Source: Saururus chinensis | Taxonomy: Eukaryota; Streptophyta; Magnoliopsida; Piperales; Saururaceae | Assembly: GCA_035235625.1 (NCBI GenBank) | Contig: CP141143.1 | Location: 30,638,592-30,702,591 of the forward strand | Length of the DNA: 64,000 nt | Direction: 5' to 3' | Part shown: positions 56,926 through 64,000 of the stretch, piece after piece | Layout of the letters: each line of letters begins with the position of its first letter | Numbering within the stretch: the stretch's first letter is position 1 | The notes under the pieces: generated by a model | The model's database searches: none | What the model was told of the DNA's origin: nothing | What the model saw: the letters and a program-made list of their open reading frames with translations, nothing else | Made by a program: the position numbers and the translations under genes

Positions 56926-57359
56926 CATGGTTCATCGTCTCGAATCTCGATCTCATCTCGGTGACCCAAAGAGATGATATCTCGTAGAGATTGTGTAAAA
57001 TAATAGCAAGTGTCTAGGTGATCATAAAAAAATGGTCACCACATTTCTCAATGTGGGAATATACTATTATTGACAAATATTGATACAAATATTAAACAAC
57101 TACAAACTTATGAAAATATAACAAAAATTATGTAAAATAAGTAAAAAAATATAATATTTATTGATGACACAAAATGAGATAATAGAAATATTGTTTATGT
57201 AGAAAAATCAAAACCTGTTTAGATATAAGATCTAAGAATTAATAAACCTAATGACATAAGACTAAGAATTAATTTAAGTAGAGCATCTAATGAAATACTA
57301 ATTTTTCCTCTGTCTCATACTTTCCTCTCCTTTACTACGGTTGCATTGCTTAGTTGGTC

Positions 57360-59926
57360 ATGACCCGTGATCAGAATCCTGTATAGCATGAGTAAAACCA
57401 TATTCCTCAGCGAAAGCCAAAGGAGTCATGTTAAATCCTTCATGATTAGCCTCATTCCCTCCAAGAGTGTGTCAGCCACTATCATTTCCATCTTAATCTC
57501 TTCCACTGTTGTTGTCTCCATCATCACTAGCACTATGATCATCGGACAGTGGATCATCTACATACATGAGAGATTCCTTGGTTATGGAAGATGTTACAAT
57601 TTCTTCTCTAAATCTTTCAACATCAATTCCAACTTCTTTTTCCACACCAACAATCAAGGGATCAGGTTGTTCATCATCCTAGTCCATAGAGTTTGTTGCT
57701 ACCCACTCAGCATGAGGATTCTCTCTCTCATCCAAATCTACTTCAGCTACTAACTCCAAGTGGTCTAAGGGGTCATCCACTTATTTTTCATAATTTTTAT
57801 AATTGTCTTCTATGTCCTTCACCATCCACTTCATATTATATGACAAAAGACCAATTTCTTTAACTTAGTGTAGGACAATCTATTCCTAGGCTTCGTATGA
57901 ATGAGGGCAAATGTGCTTCAGTTTCACTTGCATGGAGATGCAAAGGGAGTTTGTAACAGTATACGAATAGCTAACTTGCTTAATGTAGCGGAATCAATCC
58001 CATACAATGAACACCATCCCTCTAGAAAATAAAGAGAACAAGTAACATCTTCATAGAGATGAATTAATCAATATATGGGTAAAAAAATTTATCTTCATGT
58101 TCAAGTTACTTGCCCACATTGTTTTCCTTGATTGAATAACACTTCTACTTCCAAATGTTCCTCATGCATCCCTAAACCTGATAATCTTTATGCAAGTTGT
58201 TGTATGTCAATGACATTATGTAATAAAATAAAGGATAAATTGTGTCCAATTAATATTACATGTAATTACCTCACTGCCTATATTGCCTACATCATATGAC
58301 ATTGGGAACAACTTATCAATTACGTCATGCACCGCTTTGATTAAATATGGTATGTGCCCAAGCTTTTTACCATAATGGTACTTGGGATTGAGGTAGTGTG
58401 CTAAATAAAAAATTGAATAATAATTAAGATAAGTAGCATATTTCCTAAAAATAAAAATTGTAAGAGATGCTTACCGGCCTTGTAGATGGGTTCATCTATT
58501 GATCTTACCCACCTCTTGTCAATAATTTTATTAGCCCATACATGATACCTTGGAAATAAGACTTCAATGGCCATCTTCATTTTGTCAATAGCCTCATAAT
58601 CAGATCCAATAGTTGGAAATTTTTCGGTGTGCATGAGTCGTAGAACCTCATGCATTGGATCCATGATTGCTATTGAATCCCTCACTGCTTCCTAAAACTT
58701 GTTATCAAGCACGTTTTTTTCCACATCTATAGCACATGGATGACTTTGAAGGTGAGAATCTAGCCACTGTTGACTTGAGAAGAATGATCGTAGTGTGCTC
58801 TTCTCTCATTGCAAGCTCTCTAGTACAATGAAGTTTGTCGCGAACCGTGTTGCCTCTTGACAAACTAAATCAAGACCACAAGCCTGTCATATATGGTGAA
58901 TAAGTTCTTCATGATAATATATAAATCTTGTCACCATTCTTCCTTTTTTAACTGAATTTTCTTCAAAGCCATGCTTTGACATGAGGTATATCCAATGAGT
59001 TGCACAAGGTGTCCAATATAATGCATACCTCTGCATCAACATCTTTCCAACTTTTTATAATTGCTAGCATTGTCTATGACAATCTGAACTACATTCTTTC
59101 TTCCAATTCTCTTAATTTCTTCTTCAATTAAGTACATGATGTAGTAAGCATTTTTCTCCTTTCCTAAAGCATCAACTGAGTCTAAAAAAAATTCTTCGGT
59201 TACCATAAACCATGAAGTTGATGATGGACATTTTTGTTGGCCCCGTCCATTTATCACACAAAATGGAGCATCCATATTCATTCCAAATAGGTTCCATATC
59301 CTTTATTCTTTTGTCCATGTCTTTGACCTCCTTGTCTAAATATGTTCCTAATATATCCTTGGCAGTGGGAGTACATAGTCCTTTTCCAACTACTTGTGCT
59401 TCTAATATCATATTTAGAAAATGAGGATCATCTGCAACATGAGCTAGAATATGGTTAAAGATGAAAAACATGGAAATCATCCTACCAAGTCTTTCTCTCA
59501 AACAAGGTGCGACTACATCTGTAATGGTCTGCTAGTTTGACACACCAACTATTTTCCTCTTTGCACGTGCTCCACTACTAGAACCACCTATGCCAGTCGA
59601 TACAACCCTAGCTACTTCAGGCTCATCCTCATCTGATGTGTCAATTTGAACCTCTACTTCATACCCAAGGCGACCAATTTCTGCACGCATCTTTTCTTTT
59701 TTGTGTCTCAAATCAAACATTGTTTTCTTATTTTCCCCCTTGAGCTCTTTCAATTCATTTCGCACATTCTCGGGACACTTTTTGCACCTTGCAACATCTT
59801 TACCACTTATCAAATAATCCTTCAATCTTGTCACTCCTGCAACCTTCATAATTTAATCACAATAATTACATTTTGATCCCTGACACCCATTGGAATTCCA
59901 TGCTCCCAACCCTTATTTGTTGCCAT
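57360..59926 (-). pseudogene. hAT transposase (BED finger, DUF659, hATC)
   Basis: Start ATG at 59926 (MATNKGWEHGIPMG). A BED zinc finger follows after a frame change: KCNYCD, stop, IMKVAGVTRLKDYL...VARCKKCPENVR. DUF659 is at 59501-59036: ADDPHFLNMILEA, WNEYGCSILCDKWTG, INFMVYG, then in another frame FLDSVDALGK and NVVQIVIDNASNYKKLE. The middle region is at 58685-58290 (VLRLMHTEKFPTIG, IIDKRWVRSI, YLNPKYHYGKKL, VHDVIDKLFP), with a GTAATT donor after IGSE. The hATC dimerisation segment is WCSLYGIDSATLSKLAIRILL and FALIHTKPRNRLSYTKLKKL (about 58010-57845). An acidic tail with NPHAEWVATNS and LSDDHSASDDGDNNS ends near 57360. Several stops and frameshifts, so inactive. Confidence 0.88.
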
Positions 59927-60653
59927 AATTTCTGCATAAAACGTACATAAAAATAATAAGCTCTCTGCAAAAAAATCACACTTGACATCTGATCTAGTAA
60001 AAGTAACCAACACCAAGGTTAGATAAGAGGTTCACATTCTAGAAAATTAGACTGAATGCAAAAATGATGAATAAAGGAATAAAAGCTAACAATTTAAATT
60101 CTGAATACCTCACAAGAAGAGTATGCACATAAATTAAGAAAATAAACTTTGCATGTGAAGAAGCTATAGCATCCTAAAAAAATTTAAAGCTTAAAATAGT
60201 TAGAGTGATTAAGCTCTATCAAGGAGCATTTTCTGCATTTTCTTGACCAAGTTCAGAAAATCCATACTGGTAGACCAGAGCTGGATCCTACAAGGAGTTT
60301 TAGATTTGGGATTGAAGAAAGAATTTTATGTCCCTCTCGAAAAGTTGCTTACAGTAAAGGAAATGCAAGAATTACTTAAAGCCCATGAGACATATTCTAG
60401 AGACATAAAATTCTAGAGACATATTCACCTGCCAACCACTATAACAAATCTGAGATGATTACTATGAGCAAAGACCACAAACAGGCAGACAAGAAGTAAA
60501 GGATTCTCCAATAACAGCCCACTACTACTACTAATATTCCGCTTCCACATCATATTTCTCCTCAAGCTGATAAATTAATTCAAAACGTGAATCTGAATAT
60601 ATATGAAAATACAAAGTATTCAATATTTAATAATTTTCTTCTTTTTCCACCAG

Positions 60654-60998
60654 AGGCATCAAAGAGCAGTGGCAAAACATGGCTATCCTCAAACCCTTCC
60701 AACTCAAAGGCAACATCTAGTAGTTGGAGAGAATCTAAAAATGTTCCCAGTACACCGAGGGTGAGATATTGCCATCTCCAAATTTGAAGAACTTCTCATT
60801 CAATGAGCTGAAAAATTCCACTAGAAACTTCGAGCAGGGTTGATGAGCAAACCTTTACTGTATCCAAATTTGGATGTGTTTATAAAGCGTGGATTGATGA
60901 GCAAACCTTTACTGTATCAAAACTTGGATATGGTATTGTTGTTGCTGTCAAGGGGCTTAAACTAGAGGGTTTCCAAGGTCATAAAGAGTGGTTGATAG
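60654..60998 (+). pseudogene. Captured RLCK-VII (PBL/NAK-type) kinase exon
   Basis: Begins after a clear acceptor (ttcttctttttccaccag). Frames give SSWRESKNVPSTPR, then GEILPSPNLKNFSFNELKNS and TRNF, then GCVYKAWIDEQTFTVSKLGY, IVVAVKGLKLEGFQGHKEWL. These match the N-terminal linker, N-lobe and kinase Lys (VAVK) of Arabidopsis NAK/APK1/PBL kinases. The exon ends with a phase-1 GTGAAT donor after KEWL, the intron position known in this family. A 54-bp internal duplication (60841 and 60895, tgatgagcaaacctttactg) replaces the glycine loop, and a frameshift lies in the PSTPR-GEIL stretch. Only one exon was captured; the flanking intron pieces are included. Confidence 0.85.
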
Positions 60999-62648
60999 GT
61001 GAATATGTCTCTAAAATTTTATGCATCGTATCTCTACTATTTATCATACATATCAAGTTCTGTTCTGAATCAGTAAAATTTACTCAGTGTGGCAGTCAAA
61101 GTTTTAAAAATTTCTAAAAGAAAAATAGACTATGAGAAGTTGCAAGAGCTCAATCTAAATTATGCAGTGCAACACCCAATGATGTCATGAATTTAGGTTT
61201 CATGACATGATTAAAAATCATACTAAAAGGTGAAGGGTCCGTATAGCATTTTTGCATAGACTAATACATCCATTAGAAGAAAAAAATGGTTCCTTTTCGG
61301 GCCAAACAAAGTCAGTCAGAGAGAACACCGATGGGACCCAGGTAGAGATGTCGACATAAAATAGAAAAAAGTAAGCCAATTTAGTTTGTTTACACCAGAA
61401 CTAAATGTCCCTTAAACCCTCATAATCAGAGTCCTAAAAGTAATTTCCAAATGAATGACAAGAAAATTTTAGGCTTTGCACTTCCACGGAAGTTTCAAAA
61501 CTAAGGCATTGAAACTATTTTTTTCTTTCTAGTCTGACATTTCTATGAAAATATTCTAGAGGAGATACTAGCAAGAAAGCTCAAAAACAATTTTTAGCAT
61601 TCACATCCTAACAGAAAATTCATCACTTCAACAAGTTTTACCCTCTACTAGTCAGCATAGATGGTCTTGAAATGCTACTCATACAAATAAATAGTATGGG
61701 CAATTAGGCAAGTGATTTATAATGAAACATTAGTAAAGACTTAGAGATTAAAAGGGAATATCCAACTTCAATCATAAATTAGATAAATGATCTAAACTAT
61801 ACATGCAGAAGGATAGAGAAAAACATTAAAGCAATGGATACACAAAAAGGAAAACATACGATATGTTTGTTGCCACTCCAAACATAAATAGCAACAATAT
61901 GGGGGAAATCCACAAGAAAGTACTTAAAATTTTCTCTCAAATGATCTAACCTATACATGCAGAAGGATAAATGCTGAGGCTTTTGTTGACTTCAATCATA
62001 AATTAGATAAATGGAAGACAAATTTACAGAAACATTTACAAAACAATTATGAAAATAGAGATGAACAAAGGAAGAAGCAGAATAACCCTCTTTCTGGCCG
62101 GTGACAATTTCATGGAACTGAACTCTGATACTGATTTTGATCTCCATTGAAGAATTTTTATAGAGTTGGATTTGAAAATAGTCCTTGTTGAGGTTGAAGT
62201 TTCGAAGATACTTTTTTTTAAGTACTTCCCCTCTTTCGGTTTGGTAACTTGGAAGTTCCGATCCAACTTGGAACTTGGAACTAGGTAGGAGACTCACTTG
62301 ACGAGGTCCCCAGCTGCTGGTGGATTCTAGAGACCGACAATTATCCTTGAAGTGCCACTGTTGGTGTCATCCATATACGGTGACCATGGTATGTCTCTAC
62401 CATTAGTCCCTGCCTCATCTAATTCTTCATTGCTGGTGACAACCCCATTGCCAGCTGCAATTGTCGTTGCAAGCCTTTTCCGGTCATCTCCATCTGTCGA
62501 TGGTTACTGTTAGTCGTCCTTCTGGAATGGTTTCCAACACTTTTCTTGTATTTTTGTAGGAGTTGGGGAGGATCTTTTTCTATAAAATTTATTGGGAGTG
62601 AGAATTTGGTACAGAAATTTGCTTGACTTCAATTTTCTGGTTGCAAAG

Positions 62649-63063
62649 ATGATGAGTGTGCTTGAGGAAATGGCAAACGTGGAATTCATGCTACTCCCTC
62701 CTCATAGCGAGGTTGAGACCCTGGCAGGAGCTGAACCTGAAATACTTCAGGATGATGACGACAGTGAGGAAGAGATTGATGTGGATGAACTGGAGAGGAA
62801 ATGTGCAAGGATCAGATGCGTCTCAGGTGCCTGAAAGAGCCGAACAAGGTCAAGGATTGCTCTAGTACTGCAAGGGACAACATCAAGCAGAGGCAGTCCC
62901 TGGAGAAAGCCCAGTGCAAGAAGATGTCGCAGGCTACATGCTGAAGATGATGGAAGTTTGTAAAGCACATGGATTTGTGTATGGGATCATTCCAGAAAAG
63001 GGGAAACATGTGAGTGGTGCCTCTGACAATCTCCGGGCCTGGTGGAAGGAGAAGGTGAGGTTT
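62649..63063 (+). pseudogene. Captured EIN3/EIL transcription-factor 5' fragment
   Basis: In three frames separated by small deletions the sequence reads MMSVLEEMANVEFML, then EILQDDDDSEEEIDVDELER, then [32 protein letters not shown], then [20 protein letters not shown] and [20 protein letters not shown]. This is the acidic N-terminus, basic region and start of the DNA-binding domain of EIN3/EIL, the ethylene-response factors. A 2-nt loss near 62800 and a loss of about 20 nt near 62932 (removing RAQDGILK-type residues) break the frame. The match stops at KVRF (63063), about 125 bp before the hAT end. Sequence just upstream looks like the 5' leader of such a gene. Confidence 0.9.
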
Positions 63064-63197
63064 GGTAGCCCGATTTTATTGGATCTCGGCTATCCCGGCT
63101 TAGGATTTTGATCTCTACTAGATTTCGTGGCTCAGTAGAGATCCTGAGAAAGCTATCTCGGTGAGATCTGGCCGAGACGGCAAATCATGATTCTTCC

Positions 63198-64000
63198 CAT
63201 AGAACTCAATTTAAACATGGATTACATATCCATTATCTAAACTTGTGCACCATGAGTTAAATCGCATTCCATATTTACATTTACACTATTTGTGCATCAT
63301 AAGCTCATTTATAATTCACAACACACATGCACAACCTATGCAATCATTTAAGTTTCATGGTTCATTTACATCCTTCATAAATCAAATATCAAAATTCGCA
63401 TTCACCCTATATAATCAAATATATCAAACTACATTTCATCATACATGTTCAAGTGTAATCATTCTTTATGCATCTTGTGTAAACATAAGCATTGTTGTCC
63501 CTACACAACCAGGTCAATGAGTATTATCATCTATACACATGCATAAAAAATCCGGAGAATGTCTCACAATATAGAAAATAATCCTTCTTATCCTGGCTAA
63601 AGCACAAACATACCTACTCACCTTGAAAATCCTAAAATGAAATTTGAATTCTTAGAAAGAAAAACTAGAGCAGTTTGGGTAAATCCCTAACAGGGAAATT
63701 ACCCCCGGACACCCATGCACATGGACATACTAGCCTAGATTCTCAAGTTCAAAAAGTCACAATAGTTATCACATTATAGCAAATCCACTTTTCTCACTTA
63801 GGGAGGAAAGCCATCCTCAAAAGGACGTAAAACCCTTTCATTTCGAATGTAAAACTGATATGCCACATAAGTATGTTAATAATATAATTATATAGCACAA
63901 AAAAATGTTTTATCTAAACTTTTTCCATTTATGCTTTAGTTTACATAAAGATAGATATGTTCACCATGCATTCACCACAAAGTAAACTTTATTTAGTGGA
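63198..64000 (-). repeat. Gypsy-type LTR fragment, distal part, runs off the window
   Basis: Continues the LTR-like sequence of 56650-56925 beyond the hAT. AT-rich, minus-orientation LTR character (e.g. gggaaattacccccggacacc near 63697), no open frame with a family motif. Its end is outside the window. Confidence 0.45.

Larger units (their letters stand above)
56926..63189 (-). mobile_element. Pack-type hAT element with its own transposase and two host-gene fragments
   Basis: Inverted ends CATGGTTCATCGTCTCG (left) and CATGATTTGCCGTCTCG (right, reverse complement) agree at 14 of 17, followed by shared ctcatctcggtga-type subterminal sequence. A perfect 8-bp target duplication attcttcc flanks it (56918-56925, 63190-63197), and the host LTR reads on across it. 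The 6264-bp interior has a decayed transposase (59926-57360, minus), an RLCK-VII exon fragment (60654-60998, plus) and an EIN3/EIL 5' fragment (62649-63063, plus). A minus-strand frame at 62297-61992, with a basic-then-hydrophobic ARKRVILLLPLFISIFII stretch in the overlapping frame, may be a third captured piece, unassigned. Confidence 0.88.

Noticed and set aside
57367..57753. 128-aa plus-strand frame
   Set aside because: It is the antisense of the hAT transposase C-terminal tail, which has recognisable family motifs on the minus strand.

Overview
This is a flowering-plant nuclear window: AT-rich, intron-containing and dense in transposons. I see only one apparently functional gene, a two-exon leucine-rich-repeat receptor kinase at 32020-34787 (+) that closely resembles Arabidopsis PXC3. 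Almost everything else is nested or decayed transposable element. The species cannot be named from the sequence. No tRNA, rRNA, CRISPR array or organelle insertion was found.

Layout. 1-4589: unannotated sequence with a 3.06 kb hAT element (1527-4581, 8-bp target duplication) that carries the last three exons of an unrecognised gene on the minus strand. 4590-7858: Stowaway-like MITEs and one half of an old segmental duplication, whose other half lies at 22850-25905. Between the halves sits a decayed Ty3/gypsy chromovirus (7859-22102, Reina-like by size and LTR length). Two later insertions interrupt it: a 6.93 kb Athila/Tat-like element carrying only gag-protease (8520-15446), and a 1.88 kb solo LTR (15954-17831). 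25910-31640: MITEs, a LINE RNase H remnant and blank stretches. 32020-34787: the receptor kinase. 35670-39657: an element with inverted repeats built on 125-bp tandem units, a 376-bp hAT MITE, and a 2.1 kb hAT-like element next to a 182-bp tandem duplication. 40250-44143: copia-LTR-like sequence interrupted by a probable solo LTR. 44144 to about 56650: a minus-strand Ty1/copia element broken by two solo LTRs (50190-51056; 51426-56116, 4.7 kb and full of minisatellites). 56650-64000: a gypsy LTR fragment interrupted by a 6.26 kb hAT element (56926-63189).

The most interesting object is that last hAT. It has 17-bp inverted termini and an 8-bp target duplication. It holds a decayed BED/DUF659/hATC transposase gene on the minus strand, plus fragments of two unrelated host genes on the plus strand: an RLCK-VII (PBL/NAK-type) kinase exon and the start of an EIN3/EIL transcription-factor gene. 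It is a Pack-type hAT that kept its transposase. Nesting gives a relative order: the Reina-like host is older than its gag-pro insertion (LTRs far more diverged), and the copia is older than the solo LTRs inside it.

All identifications are by reading the translations and recognising families; no database search was run.
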